A stretch of DNA of 64,000 nt from Sclerurus mexicanus (taxonomy: Eukaryota > Chordata > Aves > Passeriformes > Furnariidae), in the NCBI GenBank assembly GCA_013396755.1, contig VWZF01000356.1:1-64000 (forward strand), written 5' to 3'. The notes under the pieces are model-generated. The model was not told where the DNA came from. It saw only the letters and a program-made list of their open reading frames with translations, and made no database searches. Shown piece by piece: positions 48,301-60,900 of the stretch; position 1 is the stretch's first letter, and the number at the start of each line of letters is the position of its first letter. The position numbers and the translations under genes were made by a program.

Positions 48301-51300
48301 ATGATCTGAAAAACTGCATCAGGTTCCCAAAAGTTCTTCTCATTCAAAAAAAGTTGGACATGGCAGAGGACTTAAAGAGTGAAGAAGCATACATTCTTGT
48401 ATTCCTGTCCTTATTTACCCCTAATTGTCTCTTTTTGGACTTTTATGAAGAAGGAAGACCAGGTAAAAGGGACATTTGCTCTCAACTAGTACAGACATTT
48501 CTATGGCCAGTCCTGCATCCCATGTTGATACAGTCAGATGAAAGTACTGCACCAGATAGACAATGAAATTTTATACAACTAAACTGGGTAAAGTGAATCC
48601 CTCATCTTGGATATGTAGGAGGCAGACATCTGTTCATCTTTTTTCTTGTGATTCTTTCTTAAAAAATGAGTTAGCCCTTTTTCCATTTTCAAGCAGTTCA
48701 CAGGGTCCCAGGGTCTTGGACAAATTCTAGGATCCAGTTCTTCCTAACAGCTTTTCTCATGTTTTCTTGTCAGGCTTTTGGAGGGTTTGGAGTGTGGGGT
48801 GGGGGCGTTGCATTGTTTTTGTATTTCTCAGGAGGGTAATTTTTTGTTTCCAAGTTTTCCACTTCCAATTGACAAATAATATTTCATCCAGTATCATTTT
48901 TAACACATAAACTAGTCTAGTGTTGTCAGTTTCCTAGCAGTCAGACCCTAAAGATGCTAGCAACATAGTTCGAGAGGTGTAATTACTTGTTTGAATGTGT
49001 TCTTCCTCTGCATGAGGTAGAAGGTTTGAGTGTGTGTACACATACCTGCATAGCTCTGCATGCAAATATACCCTTCAGTTCTTGCAGCAGAAAGTGGTTA
49101 CTGCAAAATCATGTGTACAAAATGTCAAGGTTCTAAACTGTGAGGTAGATCATTGCCATGATACGTTTTAAAAATAATTTATACTCAAAATTCTGTATAT
49201 TTAAGACATTTTTTCACAGGTTGTCTGAACATATAGTATCAGCTCCTCGAGAACAGTGTCAAAGTCAGGACATATGTTTTTTAAGGTAGATTTGCCAACA
49301 ACTCATAAAATGTAATTTCTAATCCTGATGAACTATACCATGGAAAAGTACCGATTCATTAACCTCATACACCTGTGTAGGCAGATGACTGTCAATGTAC
49401 TTTAAGGAACACTGCAGATATATCTGGAAGAATATGACTTGACTATAGAGGCAAACAAATGAAAAGGGCTTTTTAAACCATTAAAAAGAATTCCAGCTTC
49501 ACACAGTGGTTCAGGTGGTGTTCTTTCATTTGCTTTTATGTGTGTGCGTATTTCGTCAGAACTGGAGGAGTTATTTTTGAAAACAAAAGACTGTAACTCC
49601 TCAACAAAAGAGCATATATTCTCCAGAAAAATTTTTTAAAAAAATGTGTTAAGCATTAAGTGAAGATACTATACCTTTCCTAGGCCTAAACCCCTCCACC
49701 TTACTAAGAATGTCAGTTTTGCCACAGAGGCAGTGATAGTATAAACTATGTAGTCAGTAAAAACCTATGCATGCAGTTAATTGACATCAGCAGGAGGTAT
49801 CATGCTCAAAGTATGTGCAAATAATGCACATAAGGTTGCACAGACATCTGGTAGAAAGAAAATTTTTACTTACATCCAGTATTGAGACAGACACTAAGAT
49901 TACTGTCTTCAGTGCTATGAAAAAAACCTGATATGTTTATGCTGAACATGTGGTTGCTCAAGGAAGATGTTTCTCAAAGACTGTCAGGAAAGGGAAAATA
50001 CAACCAGGACTGCTTTCGTATTTCCATGTTTAGTGGTTTACAACAGCGGAATTCAGGGCCTGCGATCTATTATAATGGGAGTGAGTATTCAAGTCATGGC
50101 ATCATCTGATTTAAAGGCCCATGGCTGTTGTTCTTTTCCATCTAGGATCAGACAAAGTGGCATGAGGCTCCACATAATTAAGAGCAACTATCCCACAGTG
50201 GCAAGGAAAGCCGAAAAGATTTCATTGGGAAGGAGGACTTACTACAGTACTTTAAAGACATGATTGTAAACAGAAGAAGCAAATCAGAGAACGTTTAACA
50301 GGAAAATATCACCCTGACCCTCTCTGGATTAAACGCTATCAATCAAGTTTAAATTTAGCGCCTCCATGGTCCCACATGAAAAGAAGGCAATAGGGTCAAG
50401 GAAAGCTTAACGCCTGAGAATATTTGTATTGCATGGCAAGGAAAACAAGCCTAAAGTCAACAAAGGGTAGCCTGTAAAAACAAACAGTCCTGATGAGAAC
50501 AGCACTGCCACCAGAAAGCTCATTAGCAGCCAGAAGCAGAATTGTCTCTCTGCTCTTTCTTTGCTTACTGCCCCCAGCTCAGCACTACCACAGTGCTTCT
50601 GACTCAGCTGCTGCCTCCCTCCTCCCTGAGAACTTGCCAGTACCCACACAATGCATGCCCTCAGCATGAAGAGCATTTCCCCAGGGTGGGCTGGGCTGGG
50701 CTATGGCAGGAGGCAAGAGTGAAAAAAGAGCAGGAAATATCTGAGTTTTTTCTCAAATAATAGCCATGTATACATACAAGTATAGTAATGGTCTTTATCT
50801 GTTCTAAGATAAATCAACAGAAGGAAATTTTGGGCATAAAATGATGAGAATAAACACTTCCATGCCCACCAGCAAGCACATGGGATTTCAGAAATGATAT
50901 GAATTCCAAAGCCAATGTCTCATCTATCATCACCTATTCACTGCAGGGGGAGTCACAGCTGCAGGGCAATGAGACGCTCAATTTCCTCTGGGTGCATGGG
51001 AAAACACAACCATGCATTTGAATAGAGCTGAGATATTCAGTGATCGGTAAGGAACACAAATCCAGTTTTTAGCTTTGAGAGTCAAAAGGTAATTTTCACA
51101 AATTTGGATTTAGGTACCTGAAAATGAGCAGTTGGATGATGCCCAAACCCATTTATACAGCAGTTTGAGATTTTCTGTCTGTAGGTTTTACACTGGTGCA
51201 AGATTATGTTCTGTAGATCCAGTTAACACGTGGTGGAGCGTTAGGTCTTCAAGGCAACAGCCATACCCACAGGGCTATTAAAGGATATTCAGCACTGGGG

Positions 51301-53789
51301 TTCTATTTGCAAATTCATTTTTTCCTTTTGTCTTCTCTGTTCAGAGCACTAAACTGTAGATAAATGAACAGAAAGCTGAAAATTTCTGGTAAGTTCCTCA
51401 AATGCAACAAGTTGAAAAGGAACACCAGTTCCCTACAACAGTCTGAATATTTTTCTGCATCACTGTACCACCTTTCAACTTCCCCACCCTACTGCATTAT
51501 TCCTTTCCTCCTCCAAACCCACTCATGCACATCAAGTAGCAAATACCTGGGCAGTGCCCTAGTGCCTTGACTACTGTCATATATATTTGTGTACCTAAAC
51601 ATATGACCACATACAGTCTGTTTATGACCTTTGTGGGTCTGCGTATATTAGTGGAAACTGAGGTTAGCAGATGCATTGCCTAAGTCAAATGGATTGGTCT
51701 AGTCACCATCTATCCCCCCATGAAGGAACCCACTGTATTGTGTATAATCTGGAATATATGGCAGAGCTAGACCCTACACAGCAGGGGCAAATGCTGGTTC
51801 AGACATGTTCCTTGTAAAATCAGTGGCAAAATTCCAGTCAATTTAGCAGAAAAAACCTTGCTCCAAGGCAGACTCTTCATTTCCTTACCTGTTAACTGTT
51901 GTCTCAGGGTGCAATGGAAAGATGAAGCTCAAGATAAAAATCCTGCATTGAAAGCACCTGTTATTTGTAAAACACACTAGTACACAGCTTCAAATTGGCT
52001 TCATTTTCTGATGTCTGTGTAATTTTTTGTCCAATTAGATGCATGCAATGTAGAGACTCATCCACCACACAAGTTTATAAATAAATTAAACACTTAGTGT
52101 AAGAAAAAGCAACTAAGAGTTAAATCTCACCTCTTGGAAAACACATTTGAAATTAAATAGTAAGAACGTATATGTCTTCTATATGCAATTTTCATCGTAT
52201 AAAAAAACCTGAGGTACTTCAGTATAATTACAATTATGCACGTAAAGTACTAACATTTCTGACAATAAATAAGAATGTCTGAGTTTCAAAAATTTTCAAT
52301 TATATGTACAAATCTATCACTTCGGGTCCTTGATTTTTAAACGTGTAATCTAAAACTGGATTTTCTTGAGTGACTTTTACCTTATATATTCTGCAGTTAA
52401 ACAAAGTTCATCCTGACTCTTTTCACATTTTTGTTATTGCCCTCAGTTGCAACAGGAGCTGCAGCAGTTGTACTTTCTTTTGCACACGGGATGGGGAAAT
52501 TAAAAAACAGGGACAGGTACCTGTTGTGCTGCACACATTGAGATGACTTGTAATACATAAGAAAGGAAAAACCTAAATCTACAGTATTAATTAATCTGCT
52601 CATAAAAAAAACCCCTGATTCTTCGGTGCCTCACAATGTTTGCTTCAGGTTTAGAACAACATTTCTGTGAAAATGAATTTGAGGCCCTTGCCCCAGAAAT
52701 TGTTAAGATAGTAAACTTAAAATATGAAACTAACAGGAAAGAAAGTTTGAAAATTATGTAATTGCTGTGAAGAATGTGGGAAAATCACAGTCACTTTTAG
52801 ACTAACTTTATTTTCCAGAGGTATTTAAAATAAAGTCCTCTTTGAATCTCATTAAAAACATCCTTATCTTGGTATGTCTAATGGAAAGATTGCTGGTAAA
52901 AATCTTCGAAAAGTCACACAAGTGCTAGAATGTCCATAGGTCAAAAAATTAGGTGAGTCCATACTCTCCAGCTCTATAGCATGATACCAAACTGGTATTT
53001 ACATTCAAAAAAGTGTTCCTCTGACTTGGCAAATATGCTCATGAGGAGGAAAGAAAAAGATTCCAATTACAGGTTCAGTTTACTTCAGCTTCTGTGTGTG
53101 TTCATCTCTGATTGCTCAACAGAGGCTGTGAGCAAGAGTGCTGGCTCAGCTCAATGCTGGTGGCAAACAAAGTGACAAATGTAGAAAAGCATCTCTGGTT
53201 TTCCAGGGCGGTAACCAAGCTCATACTGTTCCAGTTTGGTAGCAGGCACTGTAAGATATGACATGGAGCTGCAGGAAGCACCTCCTGTGTCTGTGGTTGC
53301 ACGGCATTGCAGGGTGCACCCACAAGGCAGCTTTACTTGCCTCTCTGCTTGTGACCTGAATGGGAATAGAGAAGAAAAAAACTCCAGCAGAAATGGCAGA
53401 AAACTCATGGCGGGCATTCAGGATCTCACACTGTTTTACTGATGTTAACTAGCCTTCAGACAGGCCTGCCAATAGAAGTGTCTGAAGATCTGTTTGAGTG
53501 GAGGTATGCCTCCATGGGGTGTCCAAGACCAGCTGCAGAAGCAGAGCTGGTGGGTCTTGACCTCCCTCTCCATCCTTCTCCCAAGGGCCTGACTGAAGCT
53601 GCTCGACTGCCCTCAGGAGCTGGGTGGCTTCAGGAGCATTTCTTGTATTAAATCCTTGTCACAGGTCAGTTGCTTCCCCCAGTTGTACTTCCTCTAAAAA
53701 TACCCATGTCTTGTGGCTTCTGCAGTCACATAACTTCATGTCTCTCCTACTCCTTCCCCCGAGGAATGAAGAATGTTGAGCTGCTGGCA
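48301..53789. other. Intergenic stretch, no gene recognised
   Basis: AT-rich unique sequence with no CR1 signature, no convincing exon pair and no RNA gene. The densest frames are below 100 codons. Confidence 0.4.
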
Positions 53790-53950
53790 GTTAAACTGTA
53801 TTTAAAGACATTTTTATTTTCTGAATCATATTCAGCGTGATGCTTGTTTTAATTACATTTTATACCGAGTGCTGTAAGATGCATGCATGAAAGTCTGCCC
53901 ATAAATAAACAAGTCTTTAAAAGTCCTTATTTATTTTCCTTGAGTCAATT
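53790..53950. promoter_or_regulatory. Candidate conserved regulatory block
   Basis: TAATTA at 53850-53855 and a forkhead-type TAAACAA at 53906-53912 lie in AT-rich but complex sequence with several TTTAAA/TTTATTT cores, just left of an abrupt GC rise. Motif content only. Confidence 0.25.
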
Positions 53951-54790
53951 CCCGCTCCTTTCCTGAGGTGCACAAAAGCTGGGATATATGGTCTCCAAAG
54001 CCCAGCCACAAAACCAGACACCACACGATGCCAAACAGCCTCTTTGCGCCACTGCGGTGAGGGCTCCCCTGTGCCCCAACACTGGGAAGACGCCTGTCTC
54101 ACTGACAGCTGCTCCGGGACCCCCAAAATAGCCAGGACTGCCCGGGGGGACCAGCTACTGTGCCTTCTGGAGGGGCAGGCACTCTCCTAAAGCCTCTCTT
54201 AGGGCAGTTGTGGGGTGAAAGACCGAAGTCTTACCAGGGAAGTACAGCGTGAACACTGTGAAAGCAACCACCACCTGCTCCTGTGTGGGAGACAGGACTC
54301 AGCCCTGAGCAGAGGTCCTGGTGGAGGTGCTGTGACCTGGCTGTGCCCCGTGCTGGGGCTCAGACCCCCTTGGGGCATCCGTGGGATTAGGGAATGTCAC
54401 CTGCCACTGAGCTGGGGCGAGGGCAGGGGGCAAGAGGTCGGCTCAGCAGCGGGGCATCAAACGGCGATGGCAGGCGTGGGCCTGCCTGTCAAAGAGCCCC
54501 TTTGAGACCAATGAAAAAGGGATTCATGTTCTGTGGCTGGTTGGATCCTGTGGACGAGGCGAGGCTGAGAACAGGCCTGTGAACAGCGCTGGTTGGAGGG
54601 CAGCCAGGGGAGGCTGCCCTGCCGGCTTTCACAGGACCTCTCGCTGCTGCCGGTCACCCGCACATGGCCTCAAGCTCAGCTCCTGCCGACCGGCCATGGC
54701 AGCCCTCCTTCCCTGCCCTGCACCCCCAGGGCCGCTGTCAGAGCCGCCCTTGCTTGGCTCTGCCAAACCAGCTGTCTCCTGACGGGAGAA
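53951..54790. other. GC-rich patch, weak CpG content
   Basis: About 60% GC for ~840 bases with roughly 27 CpGs. The hand-estimated observed/expected ratio is about 0.35 overall and near 0.5 in 54360-54780. This is below the usual CpG-island threshold and may be a methylated or ageing island. Frames of 96-132 codons on both strands reflect the GC content. Confidence 0.4.
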
Positions 54791-56213
54791 AATAATCTGG
54801 GATCAAGGACAGGAAACTGGATACGCACACACAGGCAAGATGAGAAACTCATGTTTTGCAGCAAGCCCCCTCCATCAATGTTCTCCACCTCCCTCCCCCT
54901 CCTCCAAGCAATGAGAAATGAAAATAAAAGAAATGAAGGAATAAAAGCAGGTATGCATTGCTCTTTTTTGTTTGTTTGTTTTGTTTTTTAACCCTTGTGT
55001 AAAAAAAAATAAGATAAAAGAAAGCATCCAACTGCATTTTGTTCTGGCATCATCATGCTGTCCTGCTCCTGTTCCCATGACAGCTCCTACGCCCTCACCA
55101 CAAACACATGGGGCTATGCAAATACCTAGAGTTTTACAAAGCAGGGTGCCATGTGGAAAACCACTGGCAAAGTCCAGGGGCAGGGCAGCAGCCCTTTATT
55201 GCTGCAAGCCACAGCGACTCTCTGCCTCTTGCTTCTGCCCCTTGCACATCTGTATTTCAATGATCACTCACACTGCTGCTGCAGCCTGCGCTGCCTTGAA
55301 ATGTTTTGAGTGACATTTGAGTGACAATGTGTTCCTTAGAAGAAGAAAATGGCCTTTGATATGTTTCTTGAAGAGAGGTAATTGAAGGAAAGCAACGCAC
55401 AAGCCTTCTGAACTGATTGTCCGACTGGAAAGCAGCTACCAGTCACCCCTGCACAGAACGGTGGCCAGCTGCCAGGAATGAGTGGAGCCATCTGGTCCTG
55501 CTGCCCTCCAGCCCTGTTGCCCTTGGGGGGTGTTTAACAGGGATATGTTTGCTACACCAGCACCATTGCCTTAGCAACACAACCAAAGTGTTTGTCAACA
55601 TGTGAGCAACATGAATGATGGCGGCTTGTCCAAAGAGGTCTGGATTGCATGTGTGGTTCTTCTTCACAAAAGCCAATTTCACCACTCGTCTCACAAAGAG
55701 CCTGAGCGGGAAACTGGGAGCTGGGAGGGAAACTTTTCTGGGAGTCAAAAACATATTTTTCTTCTTATTGCATAGAAACTGCCATGGCCTTTTGGAATAG
55801 TGGCGTCTAAACTAATAAATAGTCACAGTCTAAAGCTGATGAGAAATAGCTACAATTTTAACAAGTGTCCACTATTTTTAAGTAATAACAGATCTACTGC
55901 TGAAGCACTGGAAGCCCATTTTGCCCTCCCACCAGCCTGTTTCAGCCTTCTGAGGGGCTTTCTATTTCCTTAAACCTTCACTGAATTAGGTCTAAAAAGC
56001 TGCTTATATCTCCCTGTTGTCTTGCCATCACTAGGTTTAAATGGAAATCTATTCACTGAAATCCCTTTTTTCATCAGCTATTTTTTCCCAGAATGGATCA
56101 GATGTCAATGCTGTCTTTAATGGGAAGGAGCAGGGTCATGCCTGAACAATGTTTTGTTCTTCTAATGAACAACACAGGTTTCTGCAGCTTACTTTTCACC
56201 TCCTAATGTTCCC
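54791..56213. other. Intergenic, with an X-box-like site
   Basis: A T-rich run lies at 54962-54990. At 55565-55578 ATTGCCTTAGCAAC resembles an RFX X-box dyad. No gene is recognised. A 103-codon minus-strand frame at 55443-55754 has no family resemblance. Confidence 0.4.

Positions 56214-56247
<34 letters not shown>
56214..56247. repeat. (ATA)n microsatellite
   Basis: Eleven uninterrupted ATA units, followed by an A run. Confidence 0.96.
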
Positions 56248-56251
<4 letters not shown>

Positions 56252-57904
56252 TTACCTAATGCTATCCCTTATGAGGCTTTCTTCTTCTCTCCTTTTCCTG
56301 CTCCAACTCATGTCAAAGTGCATGTTTTCCCATGACCAATTTCTCTTGATGCACATCTCTGTCAATTAACAGTTTCTTTCCATGATAGAGATTTCTTCCA
56401 AGGCAGAGAGCATGCACTCCTCCCTCCAGCTTTAGCTGTAAGTAAGGCTAGCGTGTTAACTTTAGGTTATTCCTTGCTTTGGGTGACATAGCATGGGGAA
56501 GCCGAGGTGCTACTGGTAAGTGTCTTGCACCCAGGCTGATGCTGAGTATGTACAGTGCAGGGAGTCTGAAGATCCACACAGGGATTCTAAAATTCCTCTG
56601 TGGGGTAGAAAGTATAGGCATTCTGATGCTTAGACTTTTTGTATATGAGACAGGATCCAGTTTTTATGACCTAACCCCAGGGTCAGTTTAATATCAGCAT
56701 TGTCTTGTGTAGTATGTAGCTATATCTCTCACCTGCAGAGCCTTCTCCCCACCACCTTCCACATTCATACAGCCCTGTGGCTCCCACTGAAATTGGTGAG
56801 AGCCAGAATTTGTGTATATAAAGAACTCCTCTTCTGCAAAGAACCCAAAGTCTCTGTGGGTCCTCTAAACACTTAGCCAGAAGTTTCTAGTGTCCCTGTG
56901 ATTTATAGTGTAAGATCCCTACAGTGGAGCAGAGGGCTGAGCTGAATACAGAGGGAGAGTGACTGGAAGAAAATATACTACCGTCAGTAGTATTTCTTGG
57001 TAGTATCAGAGTGCAACATGAGATGTTCCCCATACTGTCCACACGAACATCTGTATACAAGAAATAGAAAGAGTTGTAGCCACAGAAGGAGCCGTGTTTT
57101 ATGTGGTATACTTCTGTTTGGAGTATGCTGTTCTGGATGACTTCAGTGCATTTTCCCAAGTAAACGATGTTCTTCTGTTTGTATTAAAATGTTAATTCAT
57201 CTTTTTAAGTTTTAAGCCACAGTTTTAAAGATATATGAGAAAGGCATTGCCCCCTGCAGATGTGTATCAATCTACAAAAGATGTAATATGACTTGCCACG
57301 CCAGTAGGGCTGGTATAGGTTCTTTGATGCTTAAGTACAGGAATTTATGAAGCCTATTTAGTGTTCTCCCATGTGGTCTGGGAGAAGTAATGTCAAAAGG
57401 GTTGAAAATGGGTTTTGGATGGGATAAACATGAGTACAAAAGGACAGCCAGGTCTTCAGGATCACTAAATTATATAAACAAGTTTCAAAAACAGAGAGCT
57501 GCTACAGTCAGAAAATATTGAAGAAATACTGAAGGGAACTGTTGCATGAAGGAAGAGCTGCACATCATGAAATAATGAGACTGACATAGGGTGAAACAAG
57601 AAGAGTAGCACTAAGTCTTTTGATGGGTCTAATTTATTTAGGCTGAAAAAATAAAGTGTTGTCAAGGCATAGATAGACAGCACAGTTTCAAAAATGTTTT
57701 ACCCTGGAGATAAGTGGGCACTCTAGAAGAGACAGAACAACTGAAAATTTTCCATCATTATCTTTTAATTGAAAAATGAAATGAAAGGTGCATAATTACA
57801 GCTAGAAAGGATATTATCCTAAAAATGTAGCATTTTGTAAAACCAAAACAACACAGCAGATAACTACAAACCTTTTCATGGGTGGTACAAAACCATTTAT
57901 AGAA
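56248..57904. other. Intergenic, nothing recognised
   Basis: Unique AT-rich sequence. No repeat family or gene is recognised. Confidence 0.4.
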
Positions 57905-57946
57905 TATCATATATATAAAAAATAAAATACTATATATAAAAAATTA

Positions 57947-57982
<36 letters not shown>
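57905..57982. repeat. AT-rich tract with (TA)n microsatellite
   Basis: Interrupted ATATATAA units from 57905, then about 16 clean TA units at 57951-57982. Likely length-variable and prone to cruciform formation. Confidence 0.95.
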
Positions 57983-57983
<1 letters not shown>

Positions 57984-60900
57984 ATTCAATACCTTTAAGA
58001 GAAAAGTTACTATTTCAGAGGAGGAACATTTTCTTTAGTTTTTAAAGCTTTAAAAATTGATGAATGTACTGCAAAGCTGCCTCTAGATTTTAGACTATAT
58101 AGAAGGAGGTGAAAATAATGAAAATGCCAGCATGTTCTATTTTTCTACCTTGCTTTTAGTGACATTTGTCAGTGGTGTCTACAAACTGTGTACATCTGCA
58201 TTTAATGTTTTGTACAAATATTTTTCCATTGACAAAGAGCAACTGTAAATTATACTTTCAGTCAAGTTGGCATGTGCTTTAGGAGCTTTGCTTCTGTGAG
58301 TTAAGTATTGTAAGAGGAATACCAGATGATTAAAGGTTAATATAAAATTTTCTTCTGTGTGCAGAGGATAACTGGAGCTGACACTAGCCATGATTCACCA
58401 TGAGAAAGATAAAGAAGCACCTTGGACATTCCCTCCAGGGAAACACAAGGATAAGTAAAGCTTCACCAGGAATGAAAGTGCTGCTAGGGAGATATGAGTC
58501 AAATGAAGAACAGCATATTCTCACTATGCTCAAGAAATGAATTTATTACAAGTACTCATGAACAACAGCTGCAGATCCTTCTTTGATCAGAGAAGTACCT
58601 CCCTGATATCTCCATACCATACTTTTCTGCCAGGATTTTCAGCTTCTCTGTGTACTGTTTTTTTCCGAATGAAACTGTTTTGTCAGTAAAAGGTTCCATC
58701 ACTGTGACATAAATTCCACTCTCTGTATCTCAAATTTCAACTTCTGAAACTACAAATCTGTGATTATTCTTTGACAAACAAACAAAAATATCCTTTATCT
58801 GAATTTCTGCTATTTTTGTTTCTGAACTATTCCCAGGACACATCCCTATAACAATCCTTGGCTGCGCCATAATTATTTCCTGCATCAGACACTGTAATTC
58901 TCATTTTAAAGGCCTCTGGAAGTCATACTCAGTAGACTTTAAAATGCCCAGAAAACTGCAGTGAGACAGCACACTATCTGCTAAGGAGCTTCATCTCTCT
59001 CAACTTTACTTGCTTACTATCCTTCTGGCCACAAATTCAAAGCAACTGCTAATACCTTTAATTCACTTTTGCCTCACTGTATTCAGCCCTTGGCCTAAGT
59101 ATAATTCAGTTTCCCGATCCTAAATTTTGTTTTTGTTATCATTCACACAGATCAATTTCCATGAAATACCTACAAGCTAAAGGAAGGTGGAAGTTTTGTA
59201 AAGCTTTCTGTGAATTTTCCCTGCTGAAGAGGCAGAAGATGGTGCTTGGCCTTTGAAGGAAGATTTCCATTTTGAGAAGGAGGCTACCAGAATAATGTAC
59301 CTTTTTCAATTCTTTCCTGCATTTTTTGTAAGTCCCAGGAGTAGAAAAAATATCAGATAAACATATCAGTGTGAACTCAAGCACTTTTATGCCTGTGTCT
59401 TTCCCTTCCTGTTACTGGGTCTTTAACACGTAGAAGCATAGGAATTAGGTCTTTATATCAATTTTCCTTTTATTTTAGCACTTCTGAGCTTCTTAGACAT
59501 CAGTATGCCTAGTTCAGGGTTGTCTTCAAAAATTGCTGTTCACTTTTCCTGCTTCCAGGAGAATGACCTATCTTAGCAACATTGTATTTATGTTTTTCCA
59601 AGTTATAGGAAACCTGTATACCTTAAAATTTGGGGGTTTTTTGTTTTTCTATATGCTATCTTAACTCTCTCATTTGTACCCTACCTTCTGCTTTCTTATA
59701 CCATAATGGCCATCTCAACTTCCAATCCGTGGCATAATGAAGGCTGCTGTAATCAATTAAATCATATTCTCTTTAACTAGTAAGCATCTGTATTCAAGAG
59801 ATTGATTTCTGGGTCAACCACTTAACAGCGGGCTCTTACGTCTCCTAATGTTCATGAAATTATAGCGCTAAATTCTTATTCTTGGTTTCATTGCTCCAGC
59901 AGTCCTAAGTACATCAACCATATGTGGTTGGAAAACTTTAAAATTAAACATCAGAAGAGTAGGGGAAAGAAAGTTTCCTTTCGCATCTCAAGAAAATGCA
60001 TTGTTCAATTCAGTCAAATATAAATGGAATGCTCATACTAAGCCGCTAGGATGTGCCTAATTTCTTAAAGATGTTTCTTCATATGATGAAGTATCATCTG
60101 ACCCAATAAACCAACTCTAGCGCAAGTTTGTAGGTTCACAAAAATAAGCATTGCCCAACAAACTTCCCACTTCCTTTCCTTTTGGTTTTCTGTATGAATG
60201 AATCCTTTTCAGGGGAAATGTTCGAACGATGTTTTCAGATCTCTAGACAATATAGGACCAGACCACAGAATTTAAGTATTTTCTTTGTCTTAAGATAGCT
60301 TTCTTCTCTAAGTATGAAAAAACACTCGGATCAGATCAATTGTTTCCTTTGAATTCAAGTAGGAAGAGAAATAAGTGGTTAAGCATACAGTTTACTGGTA
60401 TTATTTTAAGAGACAAACATTTTCATCTGATCACTTCTTAAGTTTTATGTTGATGAAGACACATTCTAGAAACTACTGTTTAGCTTATAAGGAAGGTCAC
60501 AATGTACTTGGAGTTTATGTAAAAATGTCAGGTGAACTAATAAAATGTCATTTTAGGTAGAGAGTGCTGTAATGTTTTAAAAAACCTAAAAGACATGTAA
60601 CTTTGATTTTACATAGAAAACAGAAAATCCTCCAAGTGACAAGAAGGGGTTAAAATACACTTCTCACTATATTCTACTGGCTGCTTCTACTCTCTTACAG
60701 CTTCAGTCAGGGATAGCTGTGATTTTAAACAATAACATGTACATTTTAATGTACTTGTGCTAGACAAACAGCTCTTTGCTATTGATATGAGGGAGTTAAT
60801 CTGCTTTGCTCTTTCTGTTGTCATGCAGCTCTTGTGTTATTGACCATGGAAATAATGAATGCTCAAATGCACCTGACAGCTTGTGTAGGTATTATTTTTT

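Noticed and set aside
53951..54790. Possible second CpG island
   Set aside because: GC is high, but the hand-counted CpG ratio is about 0.35 (0.5 at best), below the usual island threshold.
54593..54991. 132-codon frame in the GC-rich patch near 54.7 kb
   Set aside because: GC-rich DNA has few stops. Overlapping frames occur on both strands and none has a recognisable motif or splice context.
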